Positions 1 to 11,352 of a DNA stretch of 64,000 bases are shown here, piece after piece. Each line of letters opens with the position of its first letter. Position 1 is the stretch's first letter. Under the pieces are notes generated by a model. It was not told the DNA's origin. It saw only the letters and a program-made list of their open reading frames with translations, and made no database searches. Source of the DNA: Solen grandis (Eukaryota > Mollusca > Bivalvia > Adapedonta > Solenidae); contig CM037778.1 of assembly GCA_021229015.1 (NCBI GenBank), positions 16,003,214 to 16,067,213 on the forward strand, given 5' to 3'. Made by a program: the position numbers and the translations under genes.

Positions 1-2976
1 AGTAGGGTCAACATCAATATTTTGGTTCAGGCAGAAAAAGGGGATCATTAAGACTCTTAAAAATGCTGAATATTTTAATATATTTTAACCCCTTAACCAA
101 TCGAAAACATAAACATACACCGGATCATACTTTGATATTTCTAAATCTAAACAGACTTTGTAATATTACTTTTCCATCCTACAGCTTATATCAAAATCTT
201 CATGAAATTGCAAGTTATTCACAAGGCGCTCAATAACTGTTGCTTTGTAAGTCATTTCCATTTTGGTTTTTATTTTGAAGAAAAGGTTCAATTTTACATA
301 TAAAGAGTAACGCGATATGAAAATATGATATGATAGTAAACGCGATTTATATCATCGGTCAAATAAAATATAATAAAATATTGATATGTAATGCAAGGTC
401 CATGCATGGATTACTTTAATTTGATATGATTCATATTAAATATCTGTATCATCGGTCAAATATATAAAATATTGGTGTGTAATGTATAGCATATACATGC
501 ATTGCTTTTATTTGAAATGCTTTACTTTATTATAACAACAGGGCAAATAGGGTTTTCGGGTATTGTTCTTTATTTTTCTTTTTTTTTATCAGTCTGTAGT
601 TGTTGTTGCCTTCTCCGTTGATTCCTGAGCTATCAGTTGCTTCATGAAGTTGTCTTGTTATCAAGTTTCAAGTAAATGCTACTTTCGTATAACACGCATC
701 CAACAAATTCGACCATCAATCTCAATGACCAGTAAGCTAAAGAATAATAACCAACAATGGACCGCCATTATCAAAACCAAAAAGCAAAATGAGACGAAAT
801 GAATACGAAGCAGGAATCTTTAGACTATATTGTGAGCCAAATAAACAGAAATATGCCATTTCCCCATCTGATTTCAATGTTTTCGTGGAGAAGAATTGCA
901 CCGTCCCGACTGTGTAATGTTCTCTCGGCGTGCCCCGTGTGTCCTCGTATCCTTCGACTGTATGCTATGTCTGCTAGTTGTGTGTATATATGCGGGTCCT
1001 CATTCAAGCAGGTTGTGATGATTTCTATTACATCGCAACCCAGCTGAACAAGGACTCGAACATACAACCCATATCGTCATATTCATCCAAATCTCCACTC
1101 CCTGCAGCAACATATCAGTCCTCCAGATCCTTCCCCTTTTCAGTTGTAAATCTACACACAATCAAATACACCGTGAAACTCTTGTTTGTTTGAACAGTCA
1201 GGATTTACCGAATAAAGATGTCCAAAATGACATCGAGCCAAAATGCAAAGAAGATAATGCGCAAAACAAACAAGAGACCCATAAGCTAAAGGATGTACCC
1301 GCTTCCATTGTTCAAATGAAATAATTCTGGCTCATTACAAAGAACAAACACATCACCGGCACTAAACGCAATACTGTAGACCTGTTTGCAATCAAAATGA
1401 AAAAATAAACGCAACTTTGACCTAGTAAACAGACAAATCTGCTTAACAAAGTAAGATACTATTATGTGAAAAAAAAGTTGAAGTTGCTGTCAATCATCAG
1501 TTACAAAGTCAGTTTAACGAGAACGCAAAACGATCGTCAAAAATGCTAACAGACACCAAAACTATTCCTCAGAAACAAATGTTAATCACAAATTTGAATG
1601 CTCTCGACAATCAAAACTGATTCCCTACAAAACAATTTCAAACCCCGAACATATTTTAAACTAACACGAGTAAGAAAAATTATAAAAGCACCCATAATCT
1701 TCAAAAATCAGAACACATTCAACAACTAATGAAAGCTACAAGATATAAATACCAGGAAAAAAGCGCCAGTTTGTTGTCACTGAAGCTGTGTGTTGCCCTC
1801 AGAGAATTTGCCACCTTGCTCTCTACATGACCTATTTGTCGGTCCTTGGGAACGGAATATGAAATTCAAGACGCAAAACCACGATTTTAATATGCGAAGG
1901 AGTAGGGGATGAAAATGCATGGACGAATTTGATTGGTTAATATGAATGTATACATTCAGTGCAAACTGGTAGGACCGACACGAGGTTCAGGGAATTCCTA
2001 ACAAGTGTCAAGACTCCGCACTGGGTGTATTGAGGGGAATTGCTAAAGTATCATGTATATTTTTTTTATCAAAATGGCAGGAATTATCCATGTTTAACAG
2101 ATGATTTACACATAAATGTTTATTTATACATGCGTTACAGACGTGTTTAAAAGAGCTAGATCTTAATTGTTCTTGATACAGGACATGTGCTCTCATTTAA
2201 CTTTCAAATTTACATTTAAAACAAGGGGATTCACTCAAACGATTAAGTCCTGGTCTTAAATTACTATATATATAATTATGTACTATATTGCGACCCGGAT
2301 TATCGATTGTAATTTAAACTTTTGATTAAAAACTAGACGCGGCCTGTCATGTATTATAATGAAGATAATAATCAGATAGTTCTTTGACCATAAAATATAC
2401 GAATGAAAAATCGTCAACTGAGAATGAAACTCTTGGCTAAAAGTATTTCTTTTTCATAAAGTTGTCATTAAATAGTTTTATTATTGCATATAATCCCTAC
2501 ATTTTTCATGTCGACATTGTTTATAGATTTTGACAAATCTACCTTGAATACCTATATATTAGTACATTAATTGCAATAAAGATTTTAAAATTCACCATTT
2601 CACTCAGAAATGAGACGTAAACCTACGTAAATCAACGAGCACTTTCCGAACACATAATCTCTGTTCAATGGGAAATAAACATACATCTGAGAGTTTTCCC
2701 CAGTCACTGATTGGTCAATATGGATCAGCGAATTATACCGAGTATTACCGATCCTTTGGTAAAATGGAGCAAAGTTAAACCTGAAGATCTTTTCTGTCAT
2801 ATTGGGAACTTAATTCTTAAATACATTTTACTTGTGAAAATGTAAAAATAAAGTTTTATACAAGTCTTCACGGCAATATTTCGGTTTATGTTTGTCTGTG
2901 ACTCAATCTTTTAACCAGCCAAACACCAATCTGTCTCACCAGAGTTAGGCGTATCTTTTACAAAATTAGACTATTT
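1..2976. other. AT-rich non-coding sequence, no gene seen
   Basis: Short chance ORFs only. Two diverged copies of a ~100-bp AT-rich motif (ATTTATATCATCGGTCAAAT near 345, with a variant near 450) and the inverted repeat at 996-1055 are the only structure noticed. If the MMP gene continues on the minus strand, this is intronic, but no catalytic-domain exon was recognised. Confidence 0.5.
996..1055. repeat. Imperfect inverted repeat, 25-nt arms
   Basis: GTCCTCATTCAAGC... at 996-1020 pairs with 1031-1055 across a 10-nt loop, with about 18 of 25 positions matching. It explains why overlapping short ORFs on both strands here encode similar peptides (VRVLVQLGCD / MRVLIQAGCD). Probably the centre of an old foldback element. 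Confidence 0.45.
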
Positions 2977-3203
2977 GAGTTTACCGTCGCTTCAACAGTA
3001 TTTCAGTCATATAGTGACGTCCAGCTTATTACAGGGGAAGTAAGACCCCGAATGCACGGAGGAATCCGGGTAGAACCATCGATCTACCGCAAGCCAACTG
3101 GAAGGCTTCCTCACATGAATGAATGACCCTGCCGGGATTTGAACCCACGCGGTGAGGGGCTGAGTGGGTGTTAATGTCAGCGACTTTACCCTCTCGGCCA
3201 CGA
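2977..3203 (-). mobile_element. tRNA-derived SINE, near full length
   Basis: Read on the minus strand it has a tRNA-like head with A box TGGCCGAGAGGGTAAAG (3184-3200) and B box GGGTTCAAATCCC (3134-3146), as in Leu/Ser-type tRNAs. A body follows with GTGAGGAAGCCTTCCAG, GGTTCTACCCGG and GCTGGACGTCACTATATGAC. It shares this body with the copies at 24696, 27236 and 40251. It resembles molluscan V-SINE/RUDI or Meta-SINE-type elements; the exact family is not claimed. Non-autonomous, retrotransposed by LINE machinery. The body is diverged from the other copies. Confidence 0.8.
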
Positions 3204-5200
3204 AATGTTGCTCTCTTTGGGTAGGGGGGTGTCTAAACCAAGGAAACCGTGTTAAGTTGGACGTCCATGGATTGACTCGTATCTCTACCACTTTATATCC
3301 GTTGTTTACAAAAGAAGGCTCTCACAGTGTTAAAAATTAAAGACAAAGAAGCTGGACGGGCCTCAACCGAGCCGGGCTCAAGGGTCCTCTTGATTCGTCC
3401 ATCTACAGTAAAAGGACTTTTCCGGTTGGTATGAGTGAACGGATGCGCGACTATAAGAAATGAAGATACGCGTTTATCTTCCGTATACATATCGTGAACA
3501 ATGGGCATTGTGTATGTCATACAAAACCATCCTGAATGAAATTTATGTCCGTGTCTCTATTGTTTATAAAATCAGCCATTGTTTTCATTTCAATTGTCCT
3601 CGGCCATATTTTTCCAAAAAAGACAATACATAAATCAATCCAATCTAATTACTTAGATTAAATGTATTTTTTTTATCACTTACGATTCATGAGTATTTTT
3701 CTTGTATGAAGATAGATACAAGACTTGATTTTTATATTATGATTTATTTAGAGTTTTACGCCGGTCCTCTTCTTCCATATCCATTTAATGAAGGCCAGTT
3801 ACACTATTCCTGTGTTCCTATGTGAACCATTGAGTGTCAGAAACTTTGCATTAGCCTTTATCCATGCAGTGTGTATGCAATTCTAAATAATATAAAGTAT
3901 ATATTGATAAAATAATATTATAGCGAAAAAATAGCTCGTAAACCTTCGAGATTATCCAACAAACTATCCAGATTTCTTGCCCTGAAAAACGCGAACAAAA
4001 AGTAAGTTTACTTGGCGTTACCAGGTATATCATTATATTCCAAAGTTTTGTTTGCATATTTTTTGTTGTTGTTGTATTTTTCTTAACCATGCCCAAAATG
4101 ATTTTCACACTAAGCCGACAGTTCAAGCAACATTTTAAACCGATATGTCTATTATAGAAGGTATTGTAATTCTATTTTACCTTTTTTTCTCATTAATCTT
4201 GCATTCCTATAATTTTAATACCTATAATTTCCATACCTATAATTTCATACCCACAAAGAATATAAATTGTAAGTGACCTTGAAAAAATCAAACGTGAGTA
4301 AGGATTCACCTTAACTTATGAATATCAAAAACGACCAAAACACACATGTCAATTATTGAATAAATTTTAAATATTAAAAAAAAATGTAGAAATATTGGTT
4401 GTTTTTTTGGGGTTTTTTTTTTTTTGTTGTTGATTCACGGCAATTACATACAAGAAGGTCACGTGACCCAATACTAACTTATAATGTAATGGCTTGCCTT
4501 TTTATTGTTTATAGCTTAAGAAATACAAATATTAATTGCTTTGCTTCAGGTAGATAACAATTAAAATGATGATGACAATGATGATGATTATGGTATTTAC
4601 AGTGACAGTAGTAGTTGTTGCAGTTTCTGCTGCTGTTGCTGTTAAAACTTAATTTTCAATTCTGATTTGAAATAGAGTATGCAAAATATTTCGCTATAGA
4701 TGGAATGCTTTACTTGACAAGCCCTATCATCAGATTAGAATTACTTACGTTTAATCATTCGATCTTTCGTGGAAATCAAATTTCACTAAGAAGAGGGCCA
4801 CTTACAAGAAATGACAATCGAGTCAATACAACACTTACAGGTCAATAACTTACTAGCTTTACATAAGACCAGGATGCACACTTCCGATTGTCAAATCAAC
4901 CGGAAGTGAAGATAAATAGCGGCAGACGATAAGAGATAGTGTGAGAAAAATCGTCCACTACAGACCGAATATTGAAATCAACCATAAAATTAAATGAATT
5001 TAATAATTTGTGTATAAACAGCAAATACTTTTGAAAATGTCATGTTTATTTAGTCTCAAATGACAAAAAAAATGTATATGATTAATACCTATCATAACAT
5101 ATTACATACACAGATAACAAAATAGATTTTACAAAGCGACATTTTTACGTTCCCAGTCCTTTAAAAGGAAAACATCGTTTTATTAGAATAATTCTTTAAT
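3204..5200. other. Non-coding AT-rich sequence
   Basis: No exon recognised. It contains homopolymer T runs near 4405-4425 and a short GATGATGAC-type repeat near 4568-4590. Unlabelled ORFs here are short and without recognisable domains. Confidence 0.5.
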
Positions 5201-5812
5201 GGTCTCAACAAGGTAGTCTGATTATTAACTGGTCTCATTATGGTGGTCTCAACAAGATGGTCTGATTATCCAATGGTCTCAACAAGGTGGTCTGATTATC
5301 CAATGGTCTCAACAAGGTGGTCTGATTATCCAATGGTCTCAACAAGGTGGTCTGATCTTTTATTGGTTTCAACAAGGTGGTCTGATTATCAATTGGTCTC
5401 AACAAGGTGGTCTGATTATCAATTGGTCTCAACAAGGTGGTCTGATTATCAGTTGGTCTCAACAAGGTGGTCTGATCATCAATTGGTCTCAACAAGGTGG
5501 TCTGATTATCAGTTGATCTCAACAAGGTGGTCTGATTATCAGTTGATCTCAACAAGGTGGTCTGATTATCAATTGGTCTCAACAAGGTGGTCTGATTATC
5601 AGTTGATCTCAACAAGGTGGTCTGATCATCAATTAGTCTCAACAAGGTGGTCTGATCATCAATTAGTCTCAACAAGGTGGTCTGATTATCAGTTGTCTCA
5701 ACAAGGTGGTCTGATTATCAGTTGTCTCAACAAGGTGGTCTGATTATCAACTTGTCTAAATAATGGAGTGGTCTGATAATCAACTGGTCTTCGTAATGAA
5801 GTGGCCCAATCC
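5201..5812. repeat. 30-bp minisatellite, about 19 units
   Basis: Consensus GGTCTCAACAAGGTGGTCTG followed by ATTATCAATT. The first unit is at 5201, a partial one at 5231, then regular 30-bp units from 5245 to about 5694, 29-bp units to about 5753, and decayed copies to about 5812. Because 30 is a multiple of 3 and the unit lacks stops in one frame on each strand, it creates long spurious ORFs on both strands. Variation between units is concentrated at the end of the unit (ATTATCAATT / AGTT / CAAT). Confidence 0.92.
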
Positions 5813-6183
5813 TCATGATTAACATAAGCTATAGGGAAATGGTTGGTTCTGAACATAGTGGCTTTAGTAGTAAAAGAGGTCCAAACATGGAGGCGATTTT
5901 TTGTGTACCAGTGTACATACATTTTTATCATTCTTTGCCCGTTTTAATAATCAAGAGTGTATTTCCTTTGTGAAACAAAATTCAATGTTTAATGCCTGCA
6001 ATCAAATGAATTCGCAGTAACACTTTCAGGATAATTTGAAGAGCCGATAAGGAAAATATTTCAACAACAATGACGTAGTCTCATTTGTGAGGGTTCCCGA
6101 AATAAGGAATAGTTGAACAAACTGAGGTGTCATAAAAAATCTCCAAAACTTATGAGTTTTTCTAAGTCAACGAATAAACTTAC
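5813..6183. other. Non-coding, nothing recognised
   Basis: AT-rich unique-looking sequence between the minisatellite and the candidate exon donor at 6183. No motif noted. Confidence 0.45.
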
Positions 6184-6335
6184 ATTAGTATCTATTTCCC
6201 CGATGTAATAATCAGTTTTCTCCCTTTTTATAAACGTGTATATTTCTGTCTTGATAATGTAGTTCTCACCGCCCAAGATATCGGGATAAAATACGATGGA
6301 AACTTGGAAAGCTCTACTCCTCACGATATACAATG
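6184..6335 (-). CDS. Candidate exon, faintly NTR/TIMP-like or degenerate MMP; unproven
   Basis: An open frame on the minus strand ends at a strong donor, ACTAAT|GTAAGTTT (GT at 6182-6183), in phase 0. One acceptor, tttcaag|CATTG, gives a 152-bp exon encoding LYIVRSRAFQVS..., ...GGENYIIKTEIYTFIKREK and ...YYIGEIDTN. The pattern (V/I)-R-x-(R/K)-A-x, then Y-x-I-K-x(4-6)-F-I-K and I-x-T, recalls the first half of an NTR/TIMP domain, but the TIMP cysteines are not in this piece. A second acceptor, gactaacag|C at 6379, would extend the exon to 196 bp and is in phase with the MMP exon at 7255-7523. That reading gives R-I-P-R-Y... and RAFQV, weakly like the MMP catalytic N-terminus, but the usual Trp and the zinc motifs are missing. 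Polypyrimidine tracts are poor. It may be a chance ORF. Confidence 0.2.
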
Positions 6336-6800
6336 CTTGAAACATCTCAAGACCACGTATAGTACAGTACCGTGGAATGCTGTTAGTCACGTGTGTATCT
6401 CATTCAGGATTGGCAAAATGAATATCTGAACTTAGCAACCTCATATAAAAACAAAGCTTCAGGCAAATAACAGTATCAATAATAGATTACAATTGGTATT
6501 GAACTTAGTTGTTCCCAAATGGTTGTAAGCTATAAAAGCTGAAACCTCGTTCTATGCACGCGACGAGTTTCCATTACTAAAGTGCAAGGTCTGACGGACT
6601 TTAACTGCATGCACTTTGGTGCTATAATGGTTTATTGTAACAAAACAACAAGACGTTCTCTAATGTCAACATTATCATTTTTCTTTCTTCACCATTCAAG
6701 ACGGGTATATAGAACTTGTATAGAACACAATCTAGAGGAGATTTTTTAATCTGTCTGGAAATTTTCCAAACTCAGATTCCGGTCTATGAAACGTGTGTTT

Positions 6801-6963
6801 TACAGTAGAATTTCGATTGTCCGAGGTGCGAAGTTCCGAGAATTCGTTTTTTCTCCAGTGAGGATACTATAACAGAATCTAGAAAATGAAGGGGAGAATA
6901 CCCTCGGAATTTCCAACTTTGCGATTCTCCGAACATTATTTTGGACATTCGAAAGTTACTGTA
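6801..6963. mobile_element. pogo/Tigger-like MITE (163 bp)
   Basis: Begins TACAGTAGAATTTCGATTGT and ends with the imperfect inverse (reverse complement TACAGTAACTTTCGAATGTC), flanked by TA. CAGTAGAA..TCGATT.TCCG is a typical terminal inverted repeat of pogo/Tigger-type DNA transposons, which duplicate TA. Inner sequences TCCGAG and CTCGGAA also pair. No transposase, so non-autonomous. It lies between the MMP exon 2 and the candidate exon at 6184. Confidence 0.7.
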
Positions 6964-7254
6964 TCCAAGTGACATAAAGGTATGGGGAGAGACTAACGAG
7001 GAAAACATCAATCCTGTACCTTATAGCGACTCATTTTGACGCATAAGCGAACAGAGCTCATACAATAGTGTATTTCTGATTATATACAGTCTACAAGCAA
7101 ATATATTTTATATACCATTTAAACAAGTCATAAATCAATGAGGTGCGGGTTTAACAACTAAACGTTAGTTAGGACATATTCGGAATGCTTTGGTATGATT
7201 TCAAAGCTAAAGTAATGATAAATGATTTAAAATATTGAAAAGCAAGATACATAC

Positions 7255-7523
7255 CGGAATGTAAGGTCAGTCTTTTCCCACTTTGACGGCGCTACGACGT
7301 AACGTTTCCGACGTCTTCGCGTCAGGCTATTTTCATCTTTGACGCCACACCTGGGTTTCAACATGAGCTCTTCTGTACGTTTGTCTATGACGCCAGTCTC
7401 TGGTATATGACCCCATCGTTGAAGACGTTTTAACGCCGCGACGTAAACTTCTTTTGATGTTAAACCTGCTGGTCCGGTCTCCCGACTGGCGTCAGTCAGG
7501 TACCCGAACTGCCCAAGGTATTT
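7255..7523 (-). CDS. Matrix metalloproteinase exon 2: propeptide, cysteine switch, furin site
   Basis: Internal exon of a secreted or membrane-type matrix metalloproteinase (zinc endopeptidase of the extracellular matrix). It has 269 bp with consensus splice sites on the minus strand: acceptor ctatcctttcag before AAATACC and donor CG|GTATGT. The 89 codons start KYLGQFGYL (peptidoglycan-binding-like prodomain, residues 57-112 if exon 1 is joined) and continue through TGVIDKRTEELM to the cysteine switch KPRCGVKDEN, whose Cys (about residue 115) ligates the catalytic zinc in the latent enzyme. A polybasic RRRRKR (about 125-130) follows, a furin-type activation site as in membrane-type and some secreted MMPs. 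YVVAPSKWEKTDLTF is the usual start of the mature enzyme. The exon ends inside the Arg codon of LT(F/Y)R, a known MMP junction. The catalytic HExGHxxGxxH exon was not seen below 7255. Family assignment is firm; the subtype is not. Confidence 0.93.
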
Positions 7524-7687
7524 CTGAAAGGATAGTAAAATATACGTTACAATTATCAATGAATTATCAATTATTAGATCTAAAGGGTTTCCTGTCATAT
7601 TCAGTACAGATCACAACATCCTTTCACCGCTCTGTGCTTGGACTGATAAGCACCTAGTCAGAAATTATCATCAAGGAATTTCGAAGT

Positions 7688-7703
7688 ATGGGTTCGAACC
7701 CAT
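7688..7703. repeat. 16-bp perfect palindrome
   Basis: ATGGGTTCGAACCCAT is a perfect palindrome containing a tRNA T-loop-like GGTTCGAACC. No tRNA fold is present around it. Possibly a SINE fragment or chance. Confidence 0.5.
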
Positions 7704-7868
7704 GAAAATAAACTCTACTACATGTAACTAATTTTCCTATGGATACATGTGATGCATGTCTAACCCATATTTATAATGTGTATGTACATAGAAAAAACTT
7801 CATAAAGACACGCCTTTATGTGCAATTTGTGCATAAACATGTTTGTATACAAATCTTTCGTCTCTCCA

Positions 7869-7902
<34 letters not shown>

Positions 7903-7978
7903 TAACAATCAGCAGCAGCAGCAGCAGCAGCTGCTGCATTAATAACAACAACAAGAGAGAGAGATAGGGGGGGGGGGG
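7869..7978. repeat. Compound simple repeat with inverted symmetry
   Basis: In order: C10 (7869-7878), (TC)n to about 7901, (CAG)n from 7910, CTGCTGC, then AGAGAGAGA and G12 (7967-7978). The C10(TC)n left end is complementary to the (GA)nG12 right end, so the whole 110 bp can fold back, with a self-complementary CAG/CTG centre. Spurious poly-Ala/poly-Leu ORFs arise from it. Confidence 0.85.
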
Positions 7979-10775
7979 AAGAATCAAACATGACTTATTT
8001 GTACGTATATGTATGTATCTAGACCTCAAATATTTTTCTAAAGTCATTTCTAGTCTTGTGCTGTGCTTTTTCTCAGGTTCAATCAGAAGATACGAACACA
8101 TAAAGATGTTATCATTTAATTATTTTCCAAGAAATTTACCCTGAAGATGAAAGTCATTTAGTACAAAGAATTCATGAAATGTCGATCATCCTTAATCGAA
8201 ACAATGTAAATGTTATCTACTTTTTTTTCATGACTGATTCCTTTACTTAAGGACTTTATTTTTCATCATCATCAGCAGCAGCAGCAGCCCCACCACCACC
8301 ATCATCACATTTACATGAATTTTCTTTCTTTATCTTCCTCACTTGCTACATTTATTTCCTCGTTTAACTATTTTAATCGACTAGTTAATGGGTGACAACA
8401 CAGCCGTGTGTGACATATAAGGGAAACAACTCTGTCTTCCTTTGTCAACACTGGCGCGCGACAGTTGTGTGACCTTTATAGTGCCCGAAAATTCAAATAT
8501 TGCAGCTTAATAGAGAATTTATGTCTACAAATTATACCTTATCGACGCGCGGAATCATCCTCAGAGATCTCCATGTAATGATAGAGCAAACATTGATGAA
8601 TATTTCTGAGTTAATAACAATAAAATGTATTCAATTTGTGTAAATGATATAATTACTTGCGCACTAACAGTAAATGAAACAAATTGTGCTAATCGTTTCA
8701 TAGGACGGAAAACTCCCCTAACACGCATTTTTGATCCATTTTATAGGAGGTTTATGCGAATATAATGTGGAATTTCCGTGAGACGTCTCATGATATAGCG
8801 CCATTTTTGTTGCCTTTATCATTCGGCATGCTTCGGATGATAAGGTAGAGGATGTGGTTGGGATTTAGTTGTGGGTGGGGATATGAAAAATGTCTATATG
8901 TAATTGCACCAGGCATAGACAGATCTATGTAATGGTTCTAAAACATATGGTGTAGTCCAAAAAAGACGGTTATAAAATGTTTAAGTGTTCAAAATAACAC
9001 GTCTGGGTTTTAAGGCGGATATAAAAATTTCAGTTTGGCGTAAAAAGGTTCAATTATTTATTTAGCTTAGAACGAATATTAAGACTTTGAAACGCAGTCT
9101 GAGGAATTTTCACCAAGGAATTCGCATTGGTTTTAGCTCCTGTCTATTTGAAAGAAGTTGTATATTCAAACTATATTCATGTGTCTGTTAGATACAATAT
9201 TGTTCGAATAAACTGTCATGAAGTTATTTTACTTTGTTTTCCTTTTCATTTCCATTTTATATCATTATTTTAGTATGTATTTTTGTTTCATTAAGTTTGT
9301 TTTGTGAAGTATTGCTTAAAATTCACGGAACTTCATAATTCTAAATTATGACGCAATGTCACATGACAGACCCATATCAGTTTCCAACGAAATATGGGGT
9401 CATAATATAATATAGAAAGCAACATAATTGAATAATGGAGAATCATGAATATTTGCTTTGCGAATTAACGAGCATGTGTTATTCCTCAAAAGCTTAGTGC
9501 CACATTTCACTGACAAATTCCACTGTCATGCGCAGTGGAACATTCAAAGAGCGCCATCTTAATTTATCGATATCTAAGATTCCGGATAAAATTCCTCGGT
9601 GCCATACTCGGAAAACAAGTCCATTACTTTGAATTGTGTTAGCCTGCCTTTTCCTCCATTCCTTATACAAATTATCCCATATAATTCGAAATTTATTCAT
9701 TTAACGAGAACAGCGAGGATCAACCCTGTTTCAAAATTGTCTCGAGCATGGAAGCAAGGGACCATAAAATACCTAAAAAGATCTGAAAACTAGAATTCAC
9801 ATTTAAAGGCATGTGCTACTGCTGTCTGGCACGCGACCATCGTCTTATTTCAAAGTGAAAGTACTGCATGTAATAGTGAATGTTTGTTTTGCAAAACTAG
9901 TTTCTTTTTCATTAAAAACCCCGTCTTTGATAGAAGCAGAGACGCGTGTACGGAGGAAAATAATGGTCTTCAAGAAAGATGCCATAACATGACTGGCGAA
10001 AATGCTAACAAATACAAGTCTATTCTGTTTCCAAATACTTGATTTCTTTTTCACAAGGATTATGACTTCAGTGAGTAGTGTAAGGATATGTCTATTTGTA
10101 TTTCAAAAAATTCCCCCTTTTTAATTAAAATTATTGTAAGTATTTGGATCTGCTCGTAGAATAATTTTTCTTTTTTTTTTTTTTTTTTTCCCGTGTAACA
10201 CATAACTATATGCAGAAAACATTTTTACTATATCTTTACACATTCTACGTATATTTTATCACATTACGTTCCCTGTTTCTCGTGTTTTGTTTTTATATTA
10301 CATGACAGCTCATGTGAGATCCTATATATACATACATATTATATATTCATTCATATCATATTATACCTATGATTATAAATAAAAACATAGATACAGCCGT
10401 GTGTCTAGCGACCACCTGTTGTAAACAGCCATATTCATAGTTCAGATTAAGCTAACCTAATAAGCACCTACACTTAGAAGCCACCTTCGTCCGTTCCATT
10501 GGCCGTTTTTAAAAAAGTCAGTCAACACATTTTAAACTTCTTTATGTATTTCTGAAGGTTAAAGCTTTGCTATAAAAGGAAATACGCTATGTAATGAAGA
10601 CAGGCCCCCTTTGATAAGGACGGTAATTAAAAGGTAATGAACACAGGTAGATCAGCTGATGCGAGGGAGAATGGCCGAGTATAGGATAGTGATGAAGTGG
10701 ATAGAATCACGGTATCAGATATTTTTTATCGTGGACCACCAAGGAAACTAGCTGGGCTGCAAAAAAGAGCTACAA
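7979..10775. other. Intronic non-coding sequence
   Basis: Apart from the trinucleotide tract at 8262 and a T tract at about 10170-10190, nothing is recognised. A short minus-strand ORF near 9494-9700 has no recognisable domain. Confidence 0.45.
8262..8307. repeat. Trinucleotide tract (ATC)n(AGC)n(CAC)n
   Basis: Consecutive ATCATCATC, AGCAGCAGCAGCAGC, CCACCACCACC and ATCATCAC tracts. A compound microsatellite in the presumed intron. Confidence 0.85.
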
Positions 10776-10960
10776 TAAAATCATTAATATTCGTTGACAT
10801 TAAATTTCACTGATTTTGTACTGAAGGGAATTTCGTGGGCACATTCATTCGTGGGTTTCTAGAAACTGTGAGGTATATGAAATGAACGATTTTCGTGGGG
10901 TTAATATTCGTGGATAAAACCCTCGAACGAAAGTTAGTATCCCACGGAATTGATTTCAAG
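10776..10960. mobile_element. Foldback MITE, copy 1 (TTCGTGGG family)
   Basis: Contains AATCATTAATATTCG, GAATTTCGTGGGCACATTCA, GGGGTTAATATTCGTGGATA and CCCACGGAATTG, so TTCGTGGG/CCCACG motifs recur in inverted order. Related copies lie at 16594-16798 and 17393-17566. It resembles a small non-autonomous foldback element common in molluscs. No coding capacity. Confidence 0.65.
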
Positions 10961-11310
10961 TATCTCTTTCCTTTTTTAATGCACAAAAGCCCCCGTATAA
11001 CTCTTTTAGGTCGAGTATGAAGCAAGTTCTTAATTTTCTCATATTGCCTAATGAGCCTTTCCTGACGGTTTCTGGATTGGAGCAGTACTTGCGTCCGGGA
11101 AGGTCATCGAAAGATCCCCCTACTGCAGGATCAAACCATGGTTATTGTCTCGTGTAATTGAATCGCACTGTTAACGTTAATAGTAATGTTGGATTTGAAA
11201 AGTAGGAAATAAAATTAAGAAATTAGAATTATTTAATACCAGACTGAACATGGAAGTCATATAATTGGTTTATCATCTCATATGCCAACAAAATAATTTA
11301 AGAAATCAAG

Positions 11311-11352
<42 letters not shown>

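Noticed and set aside
3007..3291. 94-codon minus-strand ORF
   Set aside because: Mostly within the SINE at 2977-3203.
5238..5743. ORFs of 145 and 167 codons on opposite strands
   Set aside because: Both are read-through of the 30-bp minisatellite. Repetitive STRWSDYQLV / RPIDNQTTLL peptides are a by-product of a repeat length divisible by three.
5201..5812. CRISPR-like regular array
   Set aside because: Units are contiguous 30-bp tandem copies without unique spacers, in a eukaryotic context.
1..7254. MMP catalytic exon (HExGHxxGxxH) downstream of exon 2
   Set aside because: Looked for in minus-strand frames and not found; presumed beyond the window.
7688..7703. tRNA gene suggested by GGGTTCGAACCC
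   Set aside because: It is a short palindrome; no A box, acceptor stem or anticodon arm at tRNA distances.
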